Of a DNA stretch of 64,000 nucleotides, positions 46,078 to 57,660 are shown piece after piece. Both the position numbers and the translations under genes were made by a program. Positions within the stretch are counted from its first letter, which is position 1. Each line of letters starts with the position of its first letter. This stretch comes from Sanguinoderma infundibulare (Eukaryota > Basidiomycota > Agaricomycetes > Polyporales > Polyporaceae): the NCBI GenBank assembly GCA_032821775.1, contig JAVLRN010000003.1:3906001-3970000 (forward strand). The letters run 5' to 3'. The notes under the pieces were generated by a model. That model saw nothing but the letters and a program-made list of their open reading frames with translations, was not told the DNA's origin and searched no databases.

Positions 46078-49000
46078 GCATTCGAAACTTGCGAGTGCGC
46101 TACTATTGCGCAAACTCTCGTGCGCAACGGTCTTTTCCCCACGTCACCTCTTCAACCTCGTCTTGCGGTATCAATAGACTTGCTAGACTTCTACTTCGCC
46201 CTCTTTGAGCGGTCTGCAGATGCTGTGGGGGCCCTATCCGGCGCGCTGAAGACGATGTACAGTCGCCGTGGATTCCCCATCCTAAACGACAAGGTATGAT
46301 TTCGTCAGTTCTGCGCTCCGTTATGTTTTACTGATTTTCAACTCAAGGACGAGCCTGTACAAGACCCCTTTCGTCGAGGGTTGGGTCATGCTATACAATG
46401 GTACGACGTCCTCCGTCGGCGCCCGGAGGCTATGCTCGAGAAGGCGGTAGATGAGTGCATCCCTCTCGTCAACACCGAGCGGCAGAACTCTCAGACAAAC
46501 GCCACGAAGAACTCTTTGTCCCTCGGTATGTTTTGCATTATACCCATCATGATTCGAATTCTAACAACAGAATCCTTCTGCAGAGCACCCGGGCAGCAAC
46601 CATTACCGTCTGCGCGACCATTCGAGCGACCATCTGCGCGACCATCCGCGCGACCGTTCGAGCGACCATCTGTGCGACCGTTCGAGCGACCATCCGCATG
46701 ACCATCCACGCGACCATCCACGCGACCGTTCGAGCGACCGTCCGCGTGAGCACTCACCAGAAGGCCTCCATGACGATGAATCCGCCGGGGAAACCTGTAC
46801 CCACTACCTGCAAAAGCTATGTCCGGCGTGCTTTGAAGGGACACGATTTGGGCACGACTTCGAACAGTGCGTTCACCTCGACGGATCTTCATATAGTACT
46901 CACGAAATTTTCCAGTGATGGTGGAGACATCCACATTGCCCTGGATGCGACATTCAGCCAATGTCACAATGTCGCTGCAGGCGAAAGCCCGTGGTTCTAT
47001 GAGCCGAAATACTTCTTATCCAAAGAAAAGATCGATATGATGGAGGCTCGCGTCACTGCTGCACGCAAGAAGCCCCCTCGGCCACACACAAGTGAAGTTC
47101 CCGACACATCGATTGACGAGTGTGAGAAATCGTATGAGGCCGCGGATGAGAAAAAGGAGAAGACCCACGGGCCAAAGTTCGACGACACTGGCCTCATGGC
47201 CCTTGTGTGTCATTATGACGTCGTGTTATTCTTGGCGAACGTCGATACCCCTGGCGAGTGGCAGTACTATGGCATAGCGCTAGTTGATGAACTCTTTTCC
47301 CGCCTCCCATGCAAAGCAACAGTTGTGGTGTACTACGACATCGGTTGCGTGATGGATCGCAGTCTGCGTCAGGTGCGTAATGAACCAGGACTATGTCTTA
47401 TTCGTCCCGGCCTTTCTAACACAATATTCAGTTTGATATTCTACCGGCCTCTATCATGGACAGATTACTCTTCGCCACCTCAGTGATGCATGCCTACGGA
47501 CACCAGTGGGCATGCCAATTGGTCTACAATCTACGATTGCGGAAAGGGCTTGGTTTGACAGAGGGAGAGGGTGCAGAAAGGATTTGGTCGAAGTTGCGTA
47601 AATTGATCGGCGTGACATGCTCATCTGCGGTATGTTTTCGGACTATCTCTAACACAACTTACCTTACGGAATGACCACAGCGCTCGCGCCATATTTGGCT
47701 GATCGACCGACACACGGACGTCATCAACATCGCTGCCCGCGATCACCTCGGAGGGTGGATTCGAGGCCGGCTGAAGAATGGAGTTGAAGCCCGTAATCAA
47801 GCAGCCAATCAAGAGCTGGCTGGAGTCCAGACCCCTGTTGCCGAACTTCGACAACAATGGTCGCAACAACGGAGGGCACAGCTGTCCGTTAGAAACCGCA
47901 CATGTCTAATCTCATCTTAATGAATTTTTCTCACCAGGCTCGCTCTTCTATAGATGCACCTGCAAAGATCAAGCAGGAGCTTGACGCAGTACTCACGTTG
48001 CAAACCGAGCTCAATACAATTGACGAGTACATCCAACACATTCATAAGGCCATCTCCCAGGACGTGGAAAACCCCGAGGTGCATAACTTCCTCAACAGTT
48101 TGCGTCAGGCCCACAAAGATACCATCAACAAGGTCGACAGCCTGTACACGTCACTGAACGTCACCGACGCCTTTCCGGAGATTCAGGGACTACCGCTGGA
48201 GTTCGTTCGCACGCTGTTGCTTGCACGAGATCTGAAGATCAACATCCACAAATGAGCGATTGGAACGTTCTTCGAATGGGACAAACTGGACCGCGCTGCA
48301 GGGGGTCGTGATCAGCCTTTAGGCGGGTCATTCGGTTCCTGCGCATAATGTGTTACTCACACGGACATGTTTTCAGGAACCAAGCTTCATCAGCAGACAC
48401 AAAAGGCCATCACCAAGCGTACCCCGGCGCTGACAACTGCTATTCGGAAGTTCAACAGCTATTGTGACGCCTTGGCTGGGCAATACCATCCTTCCTGGGA
48501 GTTCCCTCTACCTGCCCACTTACCGACCAAGCTCAATGAGTTACGGGAGGATTTGAGTCTTCTCGCCGACGTCTGGGTCACAAGAGTCTCCCCAACTCTT
48601 CTGCGGTGGCTTAAGGATGCTGACGTACGCAGCAGAATTCGGGCGGTCCTGGCGCGGGAGCGGTGCCTAGAAGAGCGTCGCAGATTGGGATCAGAAGCTG
48701 ATAACATGTGCCGATGGTACGGGCTCGAGTTAGCCGCTGTCGAGCTGGCCATACGACTCCCCAAAAGTAAGTACAATTCCCTTTCACGCCCGGTTCCACA
48801 TCCGAATTATCACCCGTCAGATGCGGAAATTCTGTTTCTCCTGCAACAAGAGAAAGAGAAACTTCTCTTGCTCCAGTTCCAGTGGCGCACAACACTCGTC
48901 TCGGATCTTCGGTTCAAGTCACAGATCTCTGAAGCCACTCGCCTGGTGGAGAAACTGTCTGGCGCCGCACAGCCCGTACCTCTTCATTGGGTGCATCTTG

Positions 49001-49215
49001 GCTTCCAAGACGAGTGGGAGGGTGACGTATCTAATGATGCTGGAATGGAGGAGCTCGACGAGGAGACCTGCCTTGTCCGCGACACCCTCGAGGTTATCTG
49101 CAACGAGCACGGGCAGGACATCGGTGATCGCCACACGGAGCCGACATTCGGCCCATCAACGCCCTCTGGCATGCCGCTGATCGAGAAGGAACTGTTACTG
49201 TCAGACCGCAACCCG
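46078..49215 (+). pseudogene. 3' part of the outer CxC1-type KDZ transposase
   Basis: Exons 46078-46293, 46348-46525, 46584-46866, 46916-47372, 47432-47629, 47681-47887, 47938-48322, 48377-48766 and 48821-49215 close in phase. The order matches the KDZ family: TCECATIAQTLVRNGLFPTSP, the zinc-knuckle-like LCPACFEG, GGDIHIALDATFSQCHNVAAG, FLANVDTPGEWQYY, VYYDIGCVMDRSLRQ, MHAYGHQWACQ and EGAERIWSKLR. The acidic residues DAT, YDIG and GAER are the likely catalytic set. TGA at 48253-48255 stands before AIGTFFEWD, where Arg (CGA) is expected. The intron after 48322 starts with GC (gcgggt), a GC-AG intron. The coding frame continues into a Ulp1 domain. Confidence 0.85.
46617..46750 (+). repeat. 12-bp tandem repeat inside the outer transposase
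   Basis: About eleven copies of a gaccatccgcgc/gaccgttcgagc unit, in frame. They insert a hydrophilic run of R-D-H-P and R-S-S-D-H repeats just before the LCPACFEG knuckle. The family normally has no such run there. Confidence 0.8.
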
Positions 49216-49272
49216 GTACGTAACGATCCAATACCATTGTCGCTGCGATTCTTATGTTTTGAGTGGGTACAG

Positions 49273-50115
49273 TTCACTGTCCGCAATAACACTGAGATCT
49301 GCCTGCCTCCTGCCCCTTCCCATATGCCACAGTTTCCGCGCGAAACTTGTATGGTTCCGGCGACCGTCGAACATCGCCGTCTGGTCTTTGATCTCCCCTC
49401 TCTGAAGCGGCTCTACCAGCCGGCCGCCTGGCTGAATGACGATTGTATTAATGAAGGATCTCAGATTCTCCTTCGACACCTCGGCACAGCTGCCACGCGC
49501 GGCGCTCCCGCCTTATTTCCTTCTTGGACAGTAGTGCAACATCGAGTTGGCGATGACCAAGGTGTATGGCGGGTCTGCTGGAAGAGTACATGATTTTGGG
49601 AGAAGGACATCTGGGTCTTTCTGATCCACAGTTGCGAGCGGTCCCATTGGACTCTAGCTGTAGTATATTGGAGGAAGCGACGCATCGCTTACTTCGACAG
49701 CTTCGGCGATAAGGAGAGCTTCGAGTCCAATGCAAAGGTATAGTGGAAACAACCTCCGCGTATGCACTATCTCTGACTACCAAGTTCCAGGATATCTTTG
49801 TTCTAATCCACTGTTTGCATCACCTTGCAGTAGCCTACGGATATGCACCACCTTCCCTGGATGGCGACTGGAAGACGTATCCTCTCGTGGTGAGTTCCTT
49901 GCTCGCAATTTCATCAGGCCCTGACATGCCGTTGACGTTCTGTGAAGATTGAGCCCTTGCAGAAAAATTCTTGGGACTGTGGTGTGTGGGTTCTCGCCTG
50001 CACCGCAGCGATATTGCGAGGTTATACGTCGGTCTTGCTTTCGGTACAGGACATTGCCGAGTTCCGTCGAAGAATGGCAGCACTTGTATATACCATGTCT
50101 GATGTTGCGTCCTAG
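49273..50115 (+). pseudogene. Ulp1-like cysteine peptidase domain fused to the outer KDZ transposase
   Basis: Exons 49273-49737, 49791-49889 and 49948-50115 continue in phase from the transposase. The Ulp1/SENP core is clear: WLNDDCINEGSQILLRHLG, the catalytic His in SHWTLAVVY, Asp in AYFDSFGD, and the Gln-loop/Cys in NSWDCGVWVLAC, ending YTMSDVAS. Such domains cleave SUMO-like modifiers; in KDZ elements the role is unknown. TGA at 49591-49593 lies between WKST and FWEKDIW and would truncate the domain before its catalytic residues, so the fused protein is probably dead. Confidence 0.8.
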
Positions 50116-51245
50116 CTTGAAGATAGGTGAAATGTATTGACAAAGTCTTGGTCCTGTCGACCGTATGCGTTGTGTCGGACGACTTTACCGTCAGGCAAGA
50201 GATGTATGCCCTGTCATCCCCGTTTCATTGCTTTCCTCGCTACCGCGGTGCCCTTGTGATCGTCTATGTGTCGAGCGCGGAGAACCCCAATCTTCATTTG
50301 AAGATGAACGTGACATTTTACAGAAGACGCACAAAACGAGGTCAATCCACCCTCTACAATTTTCACCGTATACTTTTTGACGCAGTCGAGGACAGCCCTC
50401 CTTGTGCAGGCTAGCCTTAGCAGCATGTGCCGCTTAGGCCGTCATAAGGCTCTGTATTGAATGCAAGCAAAATGCAGGCAACCAAGTGTTCAATGTATGT
50501 TAGAAGCGTCAAAGACTGCCAATTGAATGGACACCGAGTGACGCGGAGTCTATGGCTGACCACGTGGCGGAATGCACCGTAACGGCCCCGGTCCTCAAGC
50601 TAAAACTCACAGACGAAAACGATGTACGAAGTTAGTCTGCATAGAGGTCGAGCCTTTCGTACCAGCCCACGGTGGTGTCGTTGAGACACATTAGATGACC
50701 CGGCCGTCGTAGTGCAATGTCCGATCAAAATCGGGGGTTGGATAATATTCAGGGGAAGTACATTTTGAGCGGGGGACAGCAGGGAAGACACGCTTCACAG
50801 CGACGTAGCGATGACAGAGTTATGGTAGTTATGGAAGATGGACCCCGCCGTCGCAGTGCAATGTCCGATCAAAATCGGGGGTTGGATAATATTCAGGGGA
50901 AGTACATTTTGAGCGGGGGACAGCAGGGAAGACACGTGTCACAGCGACGTAGCGACGACAGAGTTATGGAAGTTATGGAAGACGAGTGATACGAGAAGGG
51001 AGACAGCGAACGTAGCAACTAGCGAGACAAGAAGAACAGCGAGTACACGGCGACAGACAGCGAGCGACAGACCTATGATACATCCGATAACGCGAACATT
51101 ATCGGTTTTTGGGGAGGCATACTTGAGCGGAATGCGCGAATGGAGCCATCATACTAATGACGCGACCTGCCCGTTACAGGACGCACCATTGGTAGCCTCC
51201 GTGATGGACTCCCATTTTGGAAGGGGAAGGACGTCACATCTTACA
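50116..51245. repeat. spacer with 144-bp direct duplication
   Basis: A 130-base unit beginning tgcaatgtccgatc occurs at about 50712 and again at about 50856 (period 144), nearly identical, and opens an 90-residue repetitive frame that I regard as chance. The rest of the spacer, probably the 3' end of the outer element, shows nothing else. I could not identify the terminal repeats of the outer element. Confidence 0.65.
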
Positions 51246-53085
51246 TCACGAATGTTCAGCCTCCTCACAGTCCCGCAGCATCGCGTCGATGAGATGCTGT
51301 GTCACATCCTCTGAAGGGGTCGTGATGGAGGAGTGCACTGTTTGCGCCCAGTCATTCCTCGGATACTTGCACCAGATGTAGTTGAGCGTGCTGTGCGTCA
51401 CCGGGGACAGAAAGAAATTGTCGATGACGTTACGGGTGTGCGGACCAAATATCTCAGACTCCTCATCATCTGAAGTTGAGCGGTAGACAGGCTCTGCCTG
51501 GTGGCGACGGCCGCTGTGGGCAGTAGAAGCGGGGGTGACAGGAGGCGAAACCAATCGCATGGGAGTAGAACGGCGCGAGACGGTGGTAGAAGCGTGGGTG
51601 GCAGGAGGCGAGGACATCTGCATGGGAGTAGTACCGCACGACTGGTGACTGGGGTGACGGACGGGATGCCAACTGGACTCGGTGACAGAAGAGACGGACG
51701 AAACCGAACTCGTAGCTGTCGGCGTCAGCGAACCTGTTGAGTGCTTCACTTTATCCGGCGTGCCGAACGTACCAGAGTGCGAGGGGGCTGCTGTGCGGCT
51801 GTGTTTGACACGCTCCATCTTCACATGGTGCTCTAGACAAATACTGTGGTTAATAACGCTCAAAAGAGGCAAGTAGCGCGATAAAACAAACGAACCATCC
51901 AACGTGTTCCGCAATGAGTCACGGAGTATTTCAAGCTCATCGAGCTGGGTGTGCTTGATCTTCTCAAGGTCTTCGACACGGTTCTCGAGTTGGGAGATAA
52001 TGGTGAATATATCCGGCAACTTGTTCGCCAGTTGCTCACAGATCTGAGGTCGAATGTCCTGGCCGAACGCACCGGTATCGGACAGCAGCTCCGCGCAGCG
52101 TCTGAGATCGTCTATGGTCCAAGGCCTGTCTTCTATCTCGCGCCGCTTCCCCTTTCCGTGGAGGGATGCCGAGCTCGACTGAACAGAAGGAGAGAGCGTA
52201 GCGGAAGGGGCTGACAGAGGAGGGATGGGGGAATGGACAACGGGCGGGACCGAGACAGGAGGAGGGAACGTAGCAGAAGGCGTTGGCGGAGGAGGGATGG
52301 GGGCAGGGACAACGGCCGCGGTCAGCTGCATGCCGCCTGTCTGCTCAGAGATGAGTCGTTCGAGCACAGCATCGTCCCGACCATAGAAGGTCAACCAGTT
52401 TGTCGTCAAGTAAGGTATCAGTCCGAGCTGGGAATCGACGCGCGAAGGTGGCTCGGGTATCATCGGTAACCTGTTGGTGTACGTCGACTTTGCCTTGTCC
52501 ATGCAAATCATCGTAGGGACGGCGATCTCGCGTGCGAAGCACTGAACCATGCGAGCGAGGTGGCTGGCGATACGTGGCTGTTCTTTACGAAGGACGACGG
52601 GGAGGAAAACATCCATTTTGGCCTCCGAGACAAGAGGACGCGAGCCGGGACGGCGGGTCGCTTGAGTCGAGATGAAGAAAGAAGATCCACCAGAGACCCG
52701 GTCGTGCCAAGTAAGCTGCAGATGAAGTGAGCGAAAAGATCAACGAATTTATGCTCGAATGACTTACTAGGTCCATGATTAGTCTCATGTAATCATCACG
52801 CATGCCGCTCCGCCAGGTCGTGGTCGACTGTGACGAGTGGGCGGCGTAAAAGGCGGGATAGAGACGTCCGTGGGGGACAGTATCCTCCTTATCGGAGGAC
52901 CCGCCGTGGGTAATGAGGGCGATGGCCATAGCCATGAGGGGACCTTGGGGGAGGTCGTGAAGCAAGGGCTGGGTGCGCAGGTGTACAACCATGTCTCCGA
53001 TGCCCAGCGGAGTGAGGTCGCACTGCGCGAAGGGCATGATTTTCGGGGCCTGAGGAGCAGCATTGGCGGGGGTGTTATCGGCCAT
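51246..53085 (-). CDS. unrecognised protein near the outer element
   Basis: Exons 53085-52768, 52715-51896 and 51832-51246 close in phase and give 574 residues. The N-terminal ~190 residues look globular (LTWHDRVSGGSSFFI, MVQCFAREIAVP). A Pro/Ser-rich linker follows, then a helical segment with heptads (ISQLENRVEDLEKIKHTQLD), then a Ser/Thr-rich tail. There is no signal peptide, membrane span or Cys cluster. Its closeness to the outer KDZ gene suggests it may be a passenger of that element, but no terminus confirms this. Confidence 0.6.
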
Positions 53086-53761
53086 GGTGGGGGGAGAATA
53101 GCAAGGCAACCGTGCAGGACAGCGCCACTGAGGGGGCCTTATAGTGCTGCCATCCAATCGCGTTGTGGACGGCGTGGACGGCCGCACAGGACGTCGAGGC
53201 ATGGAAGCCGAACATGATGCCAGAAGCGAACTATCAATGTTGAATCCGGAGACATCAGTCCTCAATGATCCTGGAGAAACAACTCACTTACCTTGAAAAC
53301 ACGGCACATACGACTGAACGATAACTTCGTATACTGCGGTCTACGATAAATTGGGAAAGGTTCTGTTGTTTTCATAAGGAGACCCAAGTGGCTTTTGCGT
53401 CCCGACAAAGCGCTGTCAGACCGCCAAGTACTAGCCAAGTTGGAGGAGGCAGAGATTCAAAGCATGCCGTCGCAGTGCAAGAGGATAACAGTAGAACGCA
53501 TACGGGACAAGGGCGTGATGGGGAGGGAGAAGGGCATAGTCGCGAACGGTCTGCGCGCGTTACTTCCTAGTCCGTAGCACGTGGTCGAGACCCTTGTTCA
53601 CGTGACTTTTCTGCGACTTTTCTGACATTATTTCCTGGACATGGCAAAGTTCTGCCCACCCTCACCAGTTTTCCTGCGCCGCGGCAACGCGTCCAACCAC
53701 CAAAATGACGACGTAAGGGATAACATATGGGGTAAAGTATCAAACCTTGCCGCCAGACCGT

Positions 53762-54676
53762 CTACGCTACTACACACCACTTACTATCCATGCTACTGTC
53801 CTCGCTACTGCTACTGTCCTCGCTACTGCTACTGTCCTCGCAGATCTCTACACCTTCCACCAGGACCCCCTTCGCCTGCAACAGTTTACGCACAAAGCCA
53901 CTGTCGTCATAGAACTCCACATCTACCTGCCATGATTCTTCGTCGTGATCGTCCTCCTTGATTCCTGCGGCACCGAAGTCTATGATGACTCCACGTGTAG
54001 GTCGGTTCCTAGGAGTGAACAGGATGTGGTCGTATCTGAGGTCCGCGTGGAATACGCTGCATGACGGGAAGCTGTCAACGGCGTGCAGAAGCGTGGTGCA
54101 CACCTCGGGATCCAGCGTGGTGGGGTTTACGTCGCACGCCTCGATGGCGTCTGGGATGAACTCGAAGACTATCGCGGGCAAGTGGATGACTCGCTCGTCC
54201 GGTGGAAGGTAGGTGCCGATGAGGAGCAGCAGTGGGATCGCGGAGCCCTGGAGGTGGGCCAACCGTTCGTATGCTGTGTGCTCCGTATGGAACGCGGAGC
54301 TGGAGAGCCTCTGGTAATGCTTCTCCCAGACCGCGGCGTGCGTAGCGAGACCTTCAGCATCGGTCGGCACCGGGTCGTAGCGGGCCTCCCATTCCTCTTC
54401 GAACCTGTCTTCCCCTAGGGCAGCCCCTGCTCTCTCCGCCTCCATGCTCCATGGGCGTAAGGGTAGGTACGGTGGGAAGGGGAGCCTCTCGTTCAAGAAT
54501 CGGGGATCGTATATCTTGACGAGGACGGGCTGGGGACCCAGCTGCGGAGAGCGGGCGATGAGCACGACCGTTTGGGTGAACGGCACGCAAGGTCTGTCGA
54601 CGGTGAAGACGAGGGTGCGGTCTGCTGCTTGTATAACGACTTTCTCGCCAGGCGAGAACGTAGGGCCAGGGTCCAT
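53762..54676 (-). CDS. protein-kinase-fold protein (fungal kinase-like)
   Basis: Single open frame. I start at the ATG at 54676 (MDPGPTFSPGEKVV), giving 304 residues; an upstream extension to 54853 lacks family character. A kinase-like nucleotide site is indicated by VLVKIYDPRF (probable Lys). The catalytic loop reads FHADLRYDHILF and the metal-binding motif reads VIIDFGAAG. This arrangement is typical of the expanded basidiomycete aminoglycoside-phosphotransferase-like or small kinase-like families. The usual HRD/N is replaced by HAD...H, so activity is uncertain. The C-terminus carries repeated EDSSSS units encoded by a ~27-bp imperfect tandem repeat (about 53800-53850). Confidence 0.7.
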   Translation of the reverse strand: MDPGPTFSPGEKVVIQAADRTLVFTVDRPCVPFTQTVVLIARSPQLGPQPVLVKIYDPRFLNERLPFPPYLPLRPWSMEAERAGAALGEDRFEEEWEARYDPVPTDAEGLATHAAVWEKHYQRLSSSAFHTEHTAYERLAHLQGSAIPLLLLIGTYLPPDERVIHLPAIVFEFIPDAIEACDVNPTTLDPEVCTTLLHAVDSFPSCSVFHADLRYDHILFTPRNRPTRGVIIDFGAAGIKEDDHDEESWQVDVEFYDDSGFVRKLLQAKGVLVEGVEICEDSSSSEDSSSSEDSSMDSKWCVVA

Positions 54677-54762
54677 GGGGATTCGAGGGTCGAGGGAAGA
54701 AAGGTGTTTTCCTCCTCGATACGTGGCGCTTGCTGACTTATTCTGCGGCAGAAGAACGGAAC

Positions 54763-55161
54763 TTACCCGTCGCGGGATGCCTCTTCCGGTATGCATGAGG
54801 TATTCCTGTGCAGGACCTCCCCAACGTCTTCCGCTCCTGCGCCCAGGTCGCACACCCGGTGCTCAGCACGAAGGATCTTCTCTCTCGTGCTGGGGGGTGT
54901 GCAGTCGTCGGTCAGCATCGCGGCGAGGAACTCACCATTCCCCCATTCGACAGCTTCCCCGTGGCTAAAATAGCAACATGGGTGCGCTACGGGCATGAGC
55001 GAACTGTAGGTTCCCGGAAGAAGAGCGTACTTAAGCTGGGACCTGGGTATCGTTTCCCCAGCTTCTGTGCTCTCCACGAAGGTAAGGCCCCCTTTCATCT
55101 GCACTCCTGGTCCTCACCGTTCTGACCCTACTCTGTCCTGCAGTCTCCCTCTGAAAAAACG
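54763..55161. other. spacer, overlapping weak open frames
   Basis: A minus-strand 113-codon frame (55104-54763) and plus-strand frames overlap here. None has a recognisable motif, and I cannot choose between them. Confidence 0.3.
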
Positions 55162-55593
55162 ATGAATGCACCCCCTTCCTCCCACGCCTCGATACTTAAG
55201 GTGAGTCTGAACCCTTACCTTTCTGTGCGGAACTTACCAGGTTTGAAGCAGGCGTCCCAAAAGAGAGAGTTAAGGGGTGCCATTGAGAGGCTTATGACCT
55301 TACGGCCGTTGGAGACCATCGATTTAGCCTCCAGCTCGGGGAAGAAGATCCAAGCTAGGGGTCTAGGGACCCGAACGATGGAGGGCCTCCAGATGTCTAC
55401 CCTGCTTAAATCCGATGGCTCCGGTTGGCTCCTTTCGTTTCATGAGCCTGGGACCCACCTAGGGTCAGTCTGGTTGGAGGTGCATATGACGACGGCAGAG
55501 CAGCCACTGGCGACCCGGGAGTGGGTTGCGCACCGCTTCCTTGAGGCCTGGGAGGATGCTTACGGGAATGCCGTGGAGAACGTTCCGGCCTAG
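55162..55593 (+). CDS. hypothetical protein
   Basis: An uninterrupted 143-codon frame from ATG (MNAPPSSHASILK) to TAG. The product is mixed helix/strand in appearance (LRGAIERLMTL, EWVAHRFLEAWEDAYG) without known motifs. A cctgcag acceptor-like site lies 18 bases before the ATG, so it may be the last exon of a longer gene. Confidence 0.35.
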   Translation: MNAPPSSHASILKVSLNPYLSVRNLPGLKQASQKRELRGAIERLMTLRPLETIDLASSSGKKIQARGLGTRTMEGLQMSTLLKSDGSGWLLSFHEPGTHLGSVWLEVHMTTAEQPLATREWVAHRFLEAWEDAYGNAVENVPA

Positions 55594-56339
55594 CCACGTG
55601 CGGCCCCGTCGCGAGCGAGGATGAAGAAGCAGAAGCAGACATGACTAATGTACTTATATCTGGGACGAAGCGAAACCGTTTACGTGTAACATGTACTTTT
55701 ATCCAGTTTACCGCGCTTTTCAGGACGATACAGAAAAAACGGTTTTTTGGCGAGCCAGTGTCTGTAGAGTGCTTGGCTACCGGAACACTGAGCCGGCCTG
55801 ACAGACCGCCGATAAAGCCGGAGAACCGAAGAGTCACCGCGTCACTCATTTGCTCGATACCACTCTCGGAGCCATTATCCTCAATAGAAACAGAAAAGAT
55901 CATGTCAGTTCAGTTAATGTTGTGCCATAGACAAGAAGAAGTGAGAAATATGCCGTTTGGATGAGAGGAACGGCACCGGTAAGGGACATGCTGTTGGTCA
56001 CCTCTGGGTCACACAGAGTCACTCATCACACCCTTCAGGGTTTGGATCTCGTGATCTCCAGCGTCTCCAGAGACACCTTGAGAGCGCCGGGCCTGCGAAA
56101 AATGCGTTTTTCGTATACGTATGAAAGTGGCTGTAAGCCTTGGTTAGCAGAACGAAGCAAAGCGTGAGGCGATTTATATCTATCAAAACCCAGCGTGTAG
56201 CTCTTTGTAATCCTGGACTGAACTACTGCCTATGGGCGCCTCCCCTGGGGACTAAGCGCCGGCTCAGGCCTGGACCTCCCACCCCCTGCGCCTGTTGGGG
56301 TTCCAAAATGGAAAATACTCACTGGTGGTAAATACTACC
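55594..56339. other. intergenic, nothing recognised
   Basis: No coding, repeat or RNA signal that I can support. Confidence 0.4.
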
Positions 56340-57391
56340 GTACCTAGGAGACCTTGGGCGGGTGGCCCGTGCTGAGGCCCACGACTCCCTTCGACGTCCA
56401 TTCCAGAGATGACCCCCAGAACAGATTTGCGTGTTGACCGAGGAGCTCATTGAAGCTTGAGGAGAATAGCTCGAGCGACGCTTTGGGTGTTAATCTCCTC
56501 GATGACGACATGAATCTGCGGCATGCGAGCAATGACTACCACTCTGTAAGCAGCAATGAAGACGCAAAGAAGCAAGATGTACTTACGTTCGGCCTCGTCG
56601 TCCACCTGCTTGCGTAACCTCGCATCTTCTGCTCGAATCCACTTCTTGCGCTCCTCGGGTGCGCAGGCCACCTTGCGAGACTGTCCGGGTCAGTACGACT
56701 TGACTCAGTGACTAGGCGCAGGTTGTGTCGGATTTCGGGAGGCGCATGGGATCCGTAGAGGGTGTCCATGATGCCTTGGCTACATCAGCCAACGAAGACA
56801 CCTCCCTGAGCTACAGCACATCGTCAGCATGACCTGACAAGACGAAAGCCGCGCATGTACTCACCATCGCACCCATGGCATCGACGATAGGACCAACGCT
56901 GGCTTGAGGAGCATCTTGACCCGCCTCTGCGATGATTGCTTCGTACGTCTTGTGCTCAACGCGAGTCTTCGTCTTCTTCCGAGCATCCGTACGGGCTTCA
57001 TGCGCCTTTGAGACTTTGCACGTTTTGCGAGCCGTCACCTTCGAATCCTTTCCATCACTGACAACTTTACCCTGACGGCGCGCCTCAGCCTTGGACTGCT
57101 CGGTCTTTTCCTTAAAGCGAGATCCATACCTTTCGGCCACAGCTTGCTCTCCACCGGGGTCACAATACCGCCTCCAATCGTGCCCAGACCCTGCCCAGTC
57201 TGCCAACACATCTTCACCAGCATGCGTAAACCTAAGGTACCAGAAATCTTGGAGAAGTGCGCATATTCCGCGGCGCTGAGGGGCATTGTTGAGCGGGGCG
57301 TACTGGTGCTACAGTCCACATTACGGAGGAAGGAGCGTTGCTGACAGGCTGCACCGAAGGCGGTGGGGAAGTCCTCCGCGGCGACCAGCAC
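56340..57391 (-). pseudogene. G-patch protein fragment (Tfip11/Ntr1 type), frameshifted
   Basis: The minus strand encodes a G-patch: GLRMLVKMCWQTGQGLGTIG then GIVTPVESKLWPKGM. In a different frame it continues as FKEKTEQSKAEARRQGK, the segment that directly follows the G-patch in Tfip11/Ntr1 spliceosome-disassembly factors, so one base is out of register at about 57115-57135. Further pieces match the next family blocks: KTYEAIIAEAG, then PPEIRHNLRLVTE near 56750-56710. Family members are ~700-900 residues; only about a third is present and the rest is lost. Read as a decayed partial copy. Confidence 0.65.
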
Positions 57392-57660
57392 AGATGACGG
57401 GGATGCGGAGGACTCAGGAGTGGTGAGGCAAGGGCAGGATTGGGTTGTCCAAGGGAGGCATCGGGTCGTCCAAGGGAGGTATGGGGTCGTCCAAGGGGGA
57501 AACGCGCTTTACGGCATCTATCCACGGGAGCTGCACGCGCCAGATGCCTAATAGGCAGCGAACAGCCCGGAAAGCCCAAACCGCCCGGAAAGCCCGAACC
57601 GCCCGAACCTGAAGGTCCTGTCGTGTACTCTAGTTGTATACTCTACTCTACATCCTTGTC

